A DNA stretch of 64,000 nucleotides from Aerococcus suis (lineage in GTDB: Bacteria > Bacillota > Bacilli > Lactobacillales > Aerococcaceae), in contig NZ_FWXK01000003.1 in the NCBI RefSeq assembly GCF_900176325.1, positions 62,001 through 126,000 of the forward strand. The letters run 5' to 3'. Shown here one piece after another: positions 27,989 to 36,152 of this stretch. How positions within the stretch are numbered: position 1 is the stretch's first letter; every line of letters starts with the position of its first letter. The notes under the pieces are model-generated. The model searched no databases. It was not told the origin of the DNA and saw only the letters and a list, made by a program, of their open reading frames with translations. The translations under genes and the position numbers were made by a program.

Positions 27989-28017
27989 TGATATATGACA
28001 TTTATATCATAAATGTC
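27989..28017 (-). promoter_or_regulatory. Overlapping inverted repeats upstream of the glsB-like gene
   Basis: GACATTTAT (27997-28005) and ATAAATGTC (28009-28017) form a perfect nine-base inverted repeat with a three-base centre. It overlaps a second repeat, TGATATA (27989-27995) and TATATCA (28003-28009). Only one can form as a hairpin. The site is 23-51 bases before the start, suiting either an operator or a 5' leader switch. Function inferred only. Confidence 0.4.
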
Positions 28018-28032
28018 TATACCAAGTATATA

Positions 28033-29214
28033 TTATTTCATTGAATTTGGCGAATGATTCGTACTATTATCGTCTGGTTTTAATAATTTATGTTTCAAAT
28101 CATTTTCCATTTGTAGCATCGTTTTTTCTGCTTCCGCTCGTTTTAGTCGACCTTCTTGCTGAATGGCTAATGTTTCTTCAATCGTATGCATTAATTTTTC
28201 TTGAGTGTGTTCTAAGGTTTCAATATCAACAACGCCACGCTCATTTTGACGTGCAGCTTCAAGAGTTGATTGTTCTAACATATCTGCATTTTTTCTTAAT
28301 AGGTCATTAGTAGTATTGGTAACAGCAGTTTGTGCTTCGAGAGCATCTTGTTGACGATGTAGTGAGAGTTGGATAGCAATTTGATTTTTCCATAATGGAA
28401 TAGCCGTATTAATTGACGATTGAATTTTTTCAGCTAAATTTTGATTAGTATTTTGGATCATGCGAATTTGTGGTGCCTGTTGAATCGTAACTTGTCTGGA
28501 TAACTGTAAATCATAAATCCGTTTCTCTAACCGATTGATAAACTGTTTTAAATCATTGACTTCTTGAATCGTCATTTGATTTTGTGTCTCTTGAGCTTGT
28601 TCATATCGTTTTGGCAAATCTTCCTGCTGTAATTTTTTTAGTTTTAATTGGGCAGCGGCAATAAATACGTTTAGTGCTTCAAAATATTGGAAATTTTGTT
28701 GGTATAAATCTTCTAACTGATGATTATCTGCTAATAATTGATTTTTCTGTTTGCTTAGAGATTCAGAAATAGCATCAATTTGATACCCCACTTGTTGGTA
28801 TTTGGCATTTAATTCATAGAAGGAAGCCTTTTGTTTTTTAAACCAACGAACAAGTGGGTTTTTAGTTTGAGGAGTGGATAACTCCTTAGGATCGGTCGTT
28901 TCTAATTTAGTCATTAACTCTCTAAGAGTAGAACCAATATCGCCGAGATCTTTACTTTTAACATCATTAATCATTTGATGACTAAATTCACTCAATTGTT
29001 TCTGTGCTTGTGATCCATAACTGACAATAGAATCCGCATGTTTTTCATCAATTTTAGATGCTAGAGCTTGAGCTTGTTTTTGACGTTCTTCAGGTAGTTG
29101 ATCATAAAAATCTAATCCACTTTGATTTGCTGACTCATTTAAAGAGGGCGTTAATTGATCAAAAGGATGATCGAGTAAATCATTAAGTAAGTCATTATTC
29201 TTTGTTGTTGTCAT
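28033..29214 (-). CDS. telA: TelA/KlaA-family toxic anion resistance protein
   Basis: A 393-residue, mostly helical cytoplasmic protein that matches the TelA family: NDVKSKDLGDIGSTLRELM, NPLVRWFKKQ, then IQQAPQIRMIQNTNQNLAEKIQ and WKNQIAIQL near the C-terminal third. Members are linked to tellurite, cell-wall antibiotic and stress tolerance, with no settled biochemical activity. It overlaps xpaC by 20 bases on the same strand, with AAAGGAAAA as ribosome binding site, so the two are coupled. Confidence 0.88.
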   Translation of the reverse strand: MTTTKNNDLLNDLLDHPFDQLTPSLNESANQSGLDFYDQLPEERQKQAQALASKIDEKHADSIVSYGSQAQKQLSEFSHQMINDVKSKDLGDIGSTLRELMTKLETTDPKELSTPQTKNPLVRWFKKQKASFYELNAKYQQVGYQIDAISESLSKQKNQLLADNHQLEDLYQQNFQYFEALNVFIAAAQLKLKKLQQEDLPKRYEQAQETQNQMTIQEVNDLKQFINRLEKRIYDLQLSRQVTIQQAPQIRMIQNTNQNLAEKIQSSINTAIPLWKNQIAIQLSLHRQQDALEAQTAVTNTTNDLLRKNADMLEQSTLEAARQNERGVVDIETLEHTQEKLMHTIEETLAIQQEGRLKRAEAEKTMLQMENDLKHKLLKPDDNSTNHSPNSMK

Positions 29215-29800
29215 TCGTTATTTTCCTTTCTACATTAAATTGAGTATATTCTTGTTGTATTCGTGCCATTAATTGATCAATATCTCGACGTAAAACATGT
29301 TGTTCTTTGATGTTATTGGTCGTGTTTGGTATAGATAGTTGATTATAATGTTTTATTAATTGATGGAGTTTTGGGATTGATTGATAAATAAATTTACCAG
29401 CATTGTTCAAATGTTCAGGATATTGAACGATTGAATGGAAATATGATTTCAATAACGCTTCCCCTTGGTATCTTTTAAACAACATAGATAGACGCTTGTC
29501 TTTTTGAGACCAAGCAATAATTTCTATAATGAATTGTTTTAATGTATTCATTTCGTGACGAAAAAATGTTATTTCGCGTGGTGATAATCCATGTGCCGTA
29601 TAATAATCTCGCTTAGAAGTCGTTAATTTGGGAATAGCAGACTGAGTATCTTTTTTTGTGAAAAAATAGTAGAATGAAAAAATAATAATAAAACTGATGC
29701 TTCCTAAAGTAATTTTTATAATTGGCGAATCAACTTGCCATAAAATGAAACTTAAAATGATTAGAAAGAGTATACTAGGATAGATAACTTTTCGAAACAT
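29195..29800 (-). CDS. xpaC: XpaC-family protein (partner of TelA)
   Basis: A 201-residue protein with two N-terminal membrane segments (residues ~6-22 and 29-47) and a helical cytoplasmic domain with GLSPREITFFRHEM. It matches the XpaC family, named for a 5-bromo-4-chloroindolyl phosphate hydrolysis phenotype; its real role is unknown. XpaC and TelA genes are commonly adjacent. AGTAGGTGA precedes the ATG. Confidence 0.82.
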   Translation of the reverse strand: MFRKVIYPSILFLIILSFILWQVDSPIIKITLGSISFIIIFSFYYFFTKKDTQSAIPKLTTSKRDYYTAHGLSPREITFFRHEMNTLKQFIIEIIAWSQKDKRLSMLFKRYQGEALLKSYFHSIVQYPEHLNNAGKFIYQSIPKLHQLIKHYNQLSIPNTTNNIKEQHVLRRDIDQLMARIQQEYTQFNVERKITNDNNKE

Positions 29801-29886
29801 TTCTTCACCTACTTTCTAGTTATAATCATACCAAAGGCTAAGGAAGACATAATCAGTCTTTAGACCCATTCTAGTAGAGGGATTCA

Positions 29887-29895
29887 TGTTAAAAT
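29887..29895 (+). promoter_or_regulatory. Extended -10 promoter for nudF operon
   Basis: TGTTAAAAT is a TGn extended -10 element 44 bases before the Nudix gene, in the divergent gap with xpaC. No convincing -35 is seen. Confidence 0.45.
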
Positions 29896-29938
29896 AAAAC
29901 TATTAATAGCATTATGCAATACGAAAGGACGGAATAAA

Positions 29939-30484
29939 GTGACATTCAATGAAGAAACTCTTAATAAAGAAACACTATATACTGGTAAGTTAATTAATTT
30001 AGAACGTCATGAGGTTCGTCTATATGATGGTAATCATTCCATTAGAGAAATTGTCCATCATGCACCTGGAGTTGGCATTCAAGTAATAAAAGACCATAAA
30101 ATTATTTTAGTAAAACAATATCGTAAAGCCGTAGAGGAAGCTATTTTAGAAGTACCAGCTGGATTAGTTGAACCTGAAGAAGACTTTCTAGCTGCGGCGA
30201 AGCGTGAACTAGCTGAAGAAACACAACTTCAAGGCGCCAAATGGAAAACATTAAATCATTTCTATGTCTCACCTGGTTTTTTAGATGAAGAAATTCATAT
30301 GTTTAGCTGTCGTGAAGTGACACAATTAGATAATCCTCCAGCACAAGATGACGATGAGCATGTTGAATTAGTGGAACTATCGTTAGCAGCAGCTCAACAA
30401 GCTGTTAAAGACGGTCTAATAAGGGATATGAAGACGATTTACGCAATTAATCAATGGGAAATTGAAGAGTTAAGGAATGAATAA
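29939..30484 (+). CDS. nudF: Nudix hydrolase, ADP-ribose pyrophosphatase type
   Basis: A 181-residue Nudix protein. The Nudix box reads GLVEPEEDFLAAAKRELAEE (GX5EX7REUXEE pattern) and continues TQLQ. The C-terminal FYVSPGFLDEEIHMF is typical of the ADP-ribose pyrophosphatase subfamily, which hydrolyses ADP-ribose to AMP and ribose 5-phosphate. It starts with GTG at 29939 after AAAGGACGG. It heads a run with a tail-anchored protein and mtnN. Confidence 0.9.
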   Translation: MTFNEETLNKETLYTGKLINLERHEVRLYDGNHSIREIVHHAPGVGIQVIKDHKIILVKQYRKAVEEAILEVPAGLVEPEEDFLAAAKRELAEETQLQGAKWKTLNHFYVSPGFLDEEIHMFSCREVTQLDNPPAQDDDEHVELVELSLAAAQQAVKDGLIRDMKTIYAINQWEIEELRNE

Positions 30485-30485
30485 A

Positions 30486-31025
30486 ATGTCTGATCATAAT
30501 GAAACGATAATGACTCGTAAAGCTTATCGTGAGCAAAAAGCAAAGAATAAATTTAAAAGTAGAGAGACCACACATGAAGGTGGTAAAAAAGAAAATACTC
30601 CTGAATTTCATTTTAAAAATCGCGACAAACAATACGAACCTAATAAAACACGTTTTTATACTCGGGAAATCAAGTTAGATCAACATGAAATTCAAGAACA
30701 TTTAAAACGTATGCAACAGCATGACGAAACGAGTCATAATGAAATGCATGAAAATCCAGTTCATACATTTGATTCAACTGACACGAATGATCAAGAAACA
30801 GTAACTGACTCAAAAAACAATAATAATCATTTTTGGCAATTGAAATGGGGACGTCAAAAACAAGAACCTGATACATTAGAAAAACAAGATGAACAACCAG
30901 AACCGACACAAGATACAGTTAGTGATTTTTGGGGTAAAACAAAAGTTGAACGTTTTTTAAATATTGGAATCACATCTTTGCTTATTGGAATTGTCATTTT
31001 AACATTGATAGCATTTTTTATTTAG
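30486..31025 (+). CDS. Unrecognised tail-anchored hydrophilic protein
   Basis: I do not recognise a family. The 179-residue protein is very hydrophilic (many K, E, Q, N, H and T) for ~150 residues, then has one C-terminal membrane segment (IGITSLLIGIVILTLIAFFI), so it would be anchored by its tail with the bulk in the cytoplasm. AAGGA at 30472-30476 favours the ATG at 30486 over 30477. It lies one base after the Nudix stop and eight before mtnN, so it belongs to this operon. Confidence 0.75.
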   Translation: MSDHNETIMTRKAYREQKAKNKFKSRETTHEGGKKENTPEFHFKNRDKQYEPNKTRFYTREIKLDQHEIQEHLKRMQQHDETSHNEMHENPVHTFDSTDTNDQETVTDSKNNNNHFWQLKWGRQKQEPDTLEKQDEQPEPTQDTVSDFWGKTKVERFLNIGITSLLIGIVILTLIAFFI

Positions 31026-31033
31026 GAGGAATT

Positions 31034-31717
31034 ATGAAGGTAGCAATAATAGCCGCTATGGAGCCAGAAGTTGCTTATTATCTGGAACAATTAACCATTA
31101 CCGCTCATAAGCAAGTTGCACAAGTTGAGTGGTGGGAAGCTGAATATAAAAATCATCACTTATTGATTACACAAGCAGGAATAGGGAAGGTAAATGCTGC
31201 TATTGCTGCAACAATTATGAGTTTGGAAAAACCTGATTTAATCATTAATTCTGGATCAGCTGGAGCTATCCATCCTGATCGTGAAATTGGAGATGTTGTC
31301 GTTAGTGATGGTGCCATTTACCATGATGCGGACGCCACCGCTTTTGGCTACGAAGTTGGGCAGATTCCACAGATGCCATTTGTCTATCCTAGTGCTCAAG
31401 AGTGGTCAGATAAGTTATTACGAATTTATGAAGCAAAGGGTTATCAAGCAGTTTCCGGATTAGTCTTAACTGCTGATCAATTTGTCGCTGACACCCAAAA
31501 AGTTGAACAGTTAGCCGAACAGTTTCCTGAGGCTCAATGTACAGAAATGGAAGGAGCAGCTATTGCTCAAGTAGCTTATCAATTTAATCTTCCCTGCTTA
31601 ATTGTACGGGCTATTTCTGACACAGCACAAATGGATGCTGCTGTATTGTTTGATGAATTTATCGAAAAAGCTGGTAAAATAAGTGGAGAAGCCACACTGG
31701 AGTTAATTAAAGGATAA
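31034..31717 (+). CDS. mtnN: 5'-methylthioadenosine/S-adenosylhomocysteine nucleosidase
   Basis: Cleaves the glycosidic bond of methylthioadenosine and S-adenosylhomocysteine, in methionine salvage and the activated methyl cycle. The 227-residue protein starts MKVAIIAAMEPEV with the catalytic acid glutamate region, and has QAGIGKVNAAIA, NSGSAGAI, TEMEGAAIAQVA and ISDTA carrying the catalytic aspartate. TTAGGAGGA precedes the ATG. Confidence 0.96.
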   Translation: MKVAIIAAMEPEVAYYLEQLTITAHKQVAQVEWWEAEYKNHHLLITQAGIGKVNAAIAATIMSLEKPDLIINSGSAGAIHPDREIGDVVVSDGAIYHDADATAFGYEVGQIPQMPFVYPSAQEWSDKLLRIYEAKGYQAVSGLVLTADQFVADTQKVEQLAEQFPEAQCTEMEGAAIAQVAYQFNLPCLIVRAISDTAQMDAAVLFDEFIEKAGKISGEATLELIKG

Positions 31718-31720
31718 ATA

Positions 31721-31749
31721 TTGACTTTATTGGTCTGATTTGGTATGAT
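31721..31749 (+). promoter_or_regulatory. Strong promoter for rpsD
   Basis: TTGACT (31721-31726), a 17-base spacer and TATGAT (31744-31749), starting just after the mtnN stop. Confidence 0.8.
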
Positions 31750-31755
31750 AGTCGT

Positions 31756-31927
31756 TGTGTAAAATAATGCAGCAAGTATGAAGCAAGCTCGTCAACAGTT
31801 AGGCACCTAATTGGTGAACGAGTACCCTGCGGCTGCAATAGGGGAAAGTCAAGCAGAACTGCACGAATGCGGTCATACTGATAAATTATTTTACTCCAAA
31901 ATTTATTTATATGGAGGAATTTATTTT
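31756..31927 (+). promoter_or_regulatory. rpsD (S4) autoregulatory leader RNA
   Basis: The 170-base 5' region folds into a closed domain: AGTATGA (31775-31781) pairs with TCATACT (31873-31879). Inside it, CTCGT (31788-31792) pairs with ACGAG (31818-31822), CACC/GGTG closes a small hairpin, CCCT (31825-31828) pairs with AGGG (31840-31843), and GCAG/CTGC sits at 31853-31862. Ribosomal protein S4 is known to repress rpsD through such a leader in Bacillus; the identity here is inferred from position and folding. Confidence 0.7.
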
Positions 31928-32539
31928 ATGTCACGTTATACAGGACCAAGCTGGAAAGTTTCACGTCGTTTAGGTATTTCACTTTCTGGTACTGGTAAAG
32001 AATTAGCTCGTCGTCCATACGCACCAGGACAACATGGAAATGGTCGTCGTGGAAAATTATCTGAATACGGTACTCAATTACAAGAAAAACAAAAATTACG
32101 TTACCTATATGGTATGACTGAAAAACAATTTGCTAACTTATTCATTAAAGCTGGTAAAATTAAAGAAGGTAAACACGGTGTTAACTTCATGATTTTACTA
32201 GAACAACGTTTAGACAACATTGTTTACCGTTTAGGATTAGCATCAACTCGTCGTCAAGCACGTCAATTAGTAAGCCATGGACATATCACTGTAGATGGTA
32301 AACGTGTTGATATTCCATCTTATTCAGTACAAGTTGGACAAACAGTTGGTGTACGTGAAAAATCTAAAGAATTACAAGTTATTAAAGATTCTGTTGAAGG
32401 ACTTTATGGACATGTTCCTTACGTACAATTCGATGAAGATAAATTAGAAGGATCATTAACTCGTTTACCAGAACGTGATGAAATGCATCCAGAAATCGAT
32501 GAAGCCCTAATCGTTGAATACTACAACAAATTAGGCTAA
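31928..32539 (+). CDS. rpsD: 30S ribosomal protein S4 (uS4)
   Basis: Primary 16S rRNA binding protein and 30S assembly initiator. The 203-residue protein starts [20 protein letters not shown], has [14 protein letters not shown], and an S4 domain ([20 protein letters not shown]). It lacks the N-terminal zinc cysteines found in some S4 proteins. ATGGAGGAA precedes the ATG at 31928; a longer in-frame GTG/ATG reading lies within the structured leader. Codon use is strongly biased, as in highly expressed genes. Confidence 0.98.
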   Translation: MSRYTGPSWKVSRRLGISLSGTGKELARRPYAPGQHGNGRRGKLSEYGTQLQEKQKLRYLYGMTEKQFANLFIKAGKIKEGKHGVNFMILLEQRLDNIVYRLGLASTRRQARQLVSHGHITVDGKRVDIPSYSVQVGQTVGVREKSKELQVIKDSVEGLYGHVPYVQFDEDKLEGSLTRLPERDEMHPEIDEALIVEYYNKLG

Positions 32540-32557
32540 TTTATACATAATCAGATT

Positions 32558-32589
32558 AAAAAACACTCCAGTATTATGGAGTGTTTTTT
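32558..32589 (+). terminator. Bidirectional intrinsic terminator after rpsD
   Basis: AAAAAACACTCCA (32558-32570) pairs perfectly with TGGAGTGTTTTTT (32577-32589), loop GTATTA. The A and T tails let it work for the convergent gene as well. Confidence 0.9.
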
Positions 32590-32590
32590 A

Positions 32591-32616
32591 TTTTTCTCTA
32601 ATGTATTAGAGAAAAA
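32591..32616. repeat. Perfect 12-base inverted repeat at the 3' end of the glycosylase gene
   Basis: TTTTTCTCTAAT (32591-32602) and ATTAGAGAAAAA (32605-32616) with a two-base centre, adjoining the rpsD terminator and covering the stop codon of the minus-strand gene. It lacks a trailing T run outside the stem, so on its own it is not a classic terminator; it could protect the 3' end of the mRNA. Confidence 0.6.
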
Positions 32617-32968
32617 TACCTTTTGTTTTCAAATTTTGAATACATTCACTAAGGTAAGCATCATTGTGTTCGGGGTAAATGGGATGAGTAAGTTGAAGAG
32701 GTTGTAAATCATGGAAAGGTAGGCAGTTTTTCCCACGATAATTTGCATTTTTCCATAGGGTATCAGGATGATAACCCCTTTCTTCCATTTCAGTGATAAC
32801 TAGCATATGATATTGGAAGAGTTTATAAGGAGAGTAATCAAAAATATAATTAATCGTTGCGTGCGGTTTTCCCCACCCATTACCCCTTAAAGCGGCACAT
32901 TCTCGATGTTGACCTAAAAGTTGTTGTCTGGGTAAATTAGACAATAAATCTTCATGCCATAATCTCAT
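32606..32968 (-). CDS. TIGR02328-family pyrimidine dimer DNA glycosylase (endonuclease V-like)
   Basis: A 120-residue protein starting MRLWHEDLLSNLPRQQLLGQ, with HRECAALRGNGWGKPHAT and DYSPYKLFQYHMLVI. These match the TIGR02328 family, which is related to T4 endonuclease V and annotated as pyrimidine dimer DNA glycosylase/AP lyase for UV damage. Activity in the bacterial family is largely inferred. TAGGAGC precedes the start on the minus strand. It is a single gene, convergent with rpsD. Confidence 0.82.
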   Translation of the reverse strand: MRLWHEDLLSNLPRQQLLGQHRECAALRGNGWGKPHATINYIFDYSPYKLFQYHMLVITEMEERGYHPDTLWKNANYRGKNCLPFHDLQPLQLTHPIYPEHNDAYLSECIQNLKTKGIFL

Positions 32969-33107
32969 AATTAGCTCCTATCTAAAATTATATTGAGTAG
33001 TTGTATTCAGTGTAACAAATAGTTTGTTAACCGATAAAAAGTATGGCTTAATGAGTTTTCAAGTAAGGCAAAATCTAAATCATTATATTAATATTATGAC
33101 AACAGTA

Positions 33108-33116
33108 TGCTATAAT
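33108..33116 (+). promoter_or_regulatory. Extended -10 promoter for ezrA
   Basis: TGCTATAAT, a consensus -10 with TGn extension, 90 bases before the ezrA start in the 237-base gap after the divergent glycosylase gene. The -35 region is poor (TTAATA at 17 bases). Confidence 0.6.
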
Positions 33117-33205
33117 TAAGCCTGTATACATACATTTAAAAAGCTTTTTTATTGATTATTAATGATCAGTATAGAAAAGTTGATAAAGGAAATGGAGGAG
33201 CGTAT

Positions 33206-34927
33206 GTGGACTTTTTAATTGCATTGCTCATCTTAATTTTAATTGTGTTGATTGGTTATGGACTACTTTATTATTTAGGTCGCAAGCAAACCAAAACCAA
33301 TATGGAATTAGATGAACGCAAACAGGAAATAATGGCTATCCCGGTTTCTGATAAGCTATATACTTTAAAAAACAAAGATGTGAGTGGTAAAACACGACGC
33401 AGCTTTGAGACAGAACAAGCTAATTGGCAAACAATTACCCGGTATAAACTTCCTGAAATTGAAGCAGCTTTGGTATCTGCTCAAGCTGATGCTGAGAAGT
33501 ATAGCTTAATTAAAGCCCGCCAAACGGCTAATAAAGTGGAATCTCTGTTGGATGAAACAGAAGATACTGTATCAGGTATTAATCAACGCTTAGAAGATAT
33601 TCTAGCCAGTGAAAAAGCGAATGAGGAAGCTTATAGCACAACTTATGATCGGTATGCTGCTATCAGAAAACAGCTATTGGCTCACAGTTACAATTACGGT
33701 TCTTCAGTTGAAATTCTAGAAAAAAACCTCTCTTATATTGAATTAGATTTTACAAAATTTAATCAAACAATGAATGACGGTGATTTTTTAGAGGCTAAGG
33801 AAATTTTAGTTCAGGTGAATGAAGATATTGATGAACTTGAAGTCATGATGGATGAAATTCCAGATTTACAGCATACGATATCAGAAGAATATGTCGAACA
33901 ATTAGAAGATATGCAAGCTGGCTATGAACAAATGTTAGATGAACAATTTGTTTTCCCTAATGATATGGACATTCCTGCCGAAATTGAAAAATCTGAAAAG
34001 TTTGTTAAACAATCGAAACAAGCTGTGACAGACGTCGATTTATCTGAAGCCAAAACATTAATGAATAAAGCAGAAGTTCAAATTGATAAAACATATTCTT
34101 TAATGGAACAAGAAATCTACGCTCGTGATTATATCGGTAAACATCAGGGCGCACTTCAACGTAAAGTTGATAAAATTATGGAAAGTAATCGTTACGGTAT
34201 TTTAGAAGTTGATCGTGTGTCACAAAGTTACCTGCTTTATGAAAATGAAATGGGTAAAATGCAGGAGTATACTGATCAAATCGAACGTGAAAAGAATTTA
34301 CTTGATGATACGAATCAAGCAATAGCAGAGCATCAAATTGCCTATTCTGATATGGAATCTCGTTACAAAGCTATCGATAGCCGTTTAGATACTATTGAGA
34401 AAGGACAAACTCAAATTGTTATTTCGTTATCTGATTTAAAACAACGTGAACGAGATGCCAAAGATGATTTAGATGTTTATGAATTAGATTTACGTAATAT
34501 TAAACGTTCTGTAGAAAAATATCATTTACCTGGATTACCTGATGAGTATTTGGACCGATTTTTCTATACTGAGGATATGGTTCTTGATCTAAGCAAAAAA
34601 TTAAATCGTGTTCGTTTAGATATAAATGATATTGAAAAAATATCTCAACAAATTGCTGAGGATATTGATCAATTAGATAAAGAAGCTGATGCCTTTATTG
34701 ATTATGCTATCTTAACTGAAGATGCTATCCAATATGCTAATCGTTATCGTCCAGATCATCCAGAAATTGAACGTACGATTGGTCAGGCGAGTGAGCTATT
34801 TCATCGCGATTTCCAATATGAAGAAGCATTTAATTGCATTACCGATGAGATTGAAAAATTTGAACCGGGTGCCCGGGAACGTATTATTCAATTTTATCAA
34901 GAAGCTAAAGCAAATAACCAAATTTAA
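33206..34927 (+). CDS. ezrA: Septation ring formation regulator EzrA
   Basis: A 573-residue membrane-anchored spectrin-like protein: one N-terminal membrane segment (residues ~3-25) then almost continuous helical repeats. It binds FtsZ, restricts Z-rings to midcell and links the ring to cell-wall synthesis. Family features include YYLGRKQ after the membrane segment and DLRNIKRSVEKYHLPGLPDEYL. I use the GTG at 33206, seven bases after GGAGG (33194-33198); an overlapping ATG at 33204 is out of frame and an in-frame start at 33152 has no ribosome binding site. Confidence 0.95.
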   Translation: MDFLIALLILILIVLIGYGLLYYLGRKQTKTNMELDERKQEIMAIPVSDKLYTLKNKDVSGKTRRSFETEQANWQTITRYKLPEIEAALVSAQADAEKYSLIKARQTANKVESLLDETEDTVSGINQRLEDILASEKANEEAYSTTYDRYAAIRKQLLAHSYNYGSSVEILEKNLSYIELDFTKFNQTMNDGDFLEAKEILVQVNEDIDELEVMMDEIPDLQHTISEEYVEQLEDMQAGYEQMLDEQFVFPNDMDIPAEIEKSEKFVKQSKQAVTDVDLSEAKTLMNKAEVQIDKTYSLMEQEIYARDYIGKHQGALQRKVDKIMESNRYGILEVDRVSQSYLLYENEMGKMQEYTDQIEREKNLLDDTNQAIAEHQIAYSDMESRYKAIDSRLDTIEKGQTQIVISLSDLKQRERDAKDDLDVYELDLRNIKRSVEKYHLPGLPDEYLDRFFYTEDMVLDLSKKLNRVRLDINDIEKISQQIAEDIDQLDKEADAFIDYAILTEDAIQYANRYRPDHPEIERTIGQASELFHRDFQYEEAFNCITDEIEKFEPGARERIIQFYQEAKANNQI

Positions 34928-34998
34928 AATTAGAGCAACCCTTATGCAGTTAGCAGAAGGGTTGTTTCGTTTCAAACACAATGGAAAGGATTCATATA

Positions 34999-36144
34999 AT
35001 GACAAATATTTATTTTGATAATAGTGCCACAACTAAAATTTTTCCTGAAGCGATTCAGTCAATGGTCGAGACAATGGAAAATTATTACGGCAATCCCTCT
35101 AGTTTGCACTCATTAGGGACTGAAGCGAATCAATTATTACAAGCAGCTAGACAACAAATTGCCGATGCTTTTGAATGTGAAGCAGATGAAATATATTTTA
35201 CTAGCGGAGGGACTGAAAGCAATAACTGGGTATTACGAGGCACAGCAACAGCTAAGAGAGAGTTTGGTAGACATATTATCACGACTCAAGTGGAACATCC
35301 CTCTGTTCAAAATACGATGAATGCGTTGGAAGAATTAGGGTTTGAAGTGACCTATCTACCGGTTGATAAAGAAGGAAAAATTTCAGTTAAGGATTTACAA
35401 GCTGCCATTAGACCAGATACCATTTTAGTCAGTGTTATGGCAATTAACAATGAAGTTGGTGCGATTCAACCTATTGAAGCAATTGGAGATTTATTAAATG
35501 ACTATCCAAAAATTCATTTTCATGTTGATGGCGTTCAAAGTTTAGGAAAATTTAATCCGGTACTTATTCACCCACGTGTTGACTTTTTATCATTGAGTGC
35601 TCATAAATTTAATGGCCCTCGTGGTGTGGGGATTTTATACAAAAAAGCCAATCGGGTATTAGATCCATTGTTAACGGGTGGTGGCCAAGAAAAACAACAA
35701 CGGAGTTCAACGGAAAATTTAGCAGGTATCGTCGCCACTGCCAAAGCGATTCGCTTAACTCTTGATCGTAGTGTTGAAGAGAATGCAAGACATCAAAAAA
35801 TGATGACGATGTTACGTGACTTTTTGAGTCAACAACCAGCTTGTCAAATCTTTAGTCCTGTTGATGCAGCTCCGCATATTTTATGCTTCGCGACGAAAGG
35901 TGTTAGAGGCGAAGTAATGGTTCATGCTCTAGAAGAAGATGGCATCTATATTTCAACGACTTCTGCATGTTCTAGTCGGGCAACAGGTAAAAATTCTACC
36001 ACATTAGAAGCGATGCATATTGATGGAAAATGGGCACAAAATGCAGTGCGCGTCAGTTTAGGAACGGATAATACCATTTCAGAAATGGAAGAATTTTTAG
36101 ACATTCTAGCGAAACATCTCGAACATTTTGAACGGATACAATAG
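34999..36144 (+). CDS. Cysteine desulfurase (ThiI partner, NifS/IscS type)
   Basis: A 381-residue PLP enzyme that takes sulfur from cysteine. It begins YFDNSATTKIFPEA, with TSGGTESNN, the PLP lysine K203 in SLSAHKFNGPRGVG, and the active-site C324 in TTSACSSR. Pairing with thiI nine bases downstream indicates that it supplies persulfide for tRNA 4-thiouridine. GGAAAGGA precedes the ATG at 34999; the in-frame ATG at 34981 has none. Confidence 0.94.
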   Translation: MTNIYFDNSATTKIFPEAIQSMVETMENYYGNPSSLHSLGTEANQLLQAARQQIADAFECEADEIYFTSGGTESNNWVLRGTATAKREFGRHIITTQVEHPSVQNTMNALEELGFEVTYLPVDKEGKISVKDLQAAIRPDTILVSVMAINNEVGAIQPIEAIGDLLNDYPKIHFHVDGVQSLGKFNPVLIHPRVDFLSLSAHKFNGPRGVGILYKKANRVLDPLLTGGGQEKQQRSSTENLAGIVATAKAIRLTLDRSVEENARHQKMMTMLRDFLSQQPACQIFSPVDAAPHILCFATKGVRGEVMVHALEEDGIYISTTSACSSRATGKNSTTLEAMHIDGKWAQNAVRVSLGTDNTISEMEEFLDILAKHLEHFERIQ

Positions 36145-36152
36145 GAGGAATT

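Noticed and set aside
31811-31927. N-terminal extension of rpsD by 39 codons
   Set aside because: The region is a structured leader after a strong promoter, ribosomal protein S4 starts at MSRY, and ATGGAGGAA is directly before the ATG at 31928.
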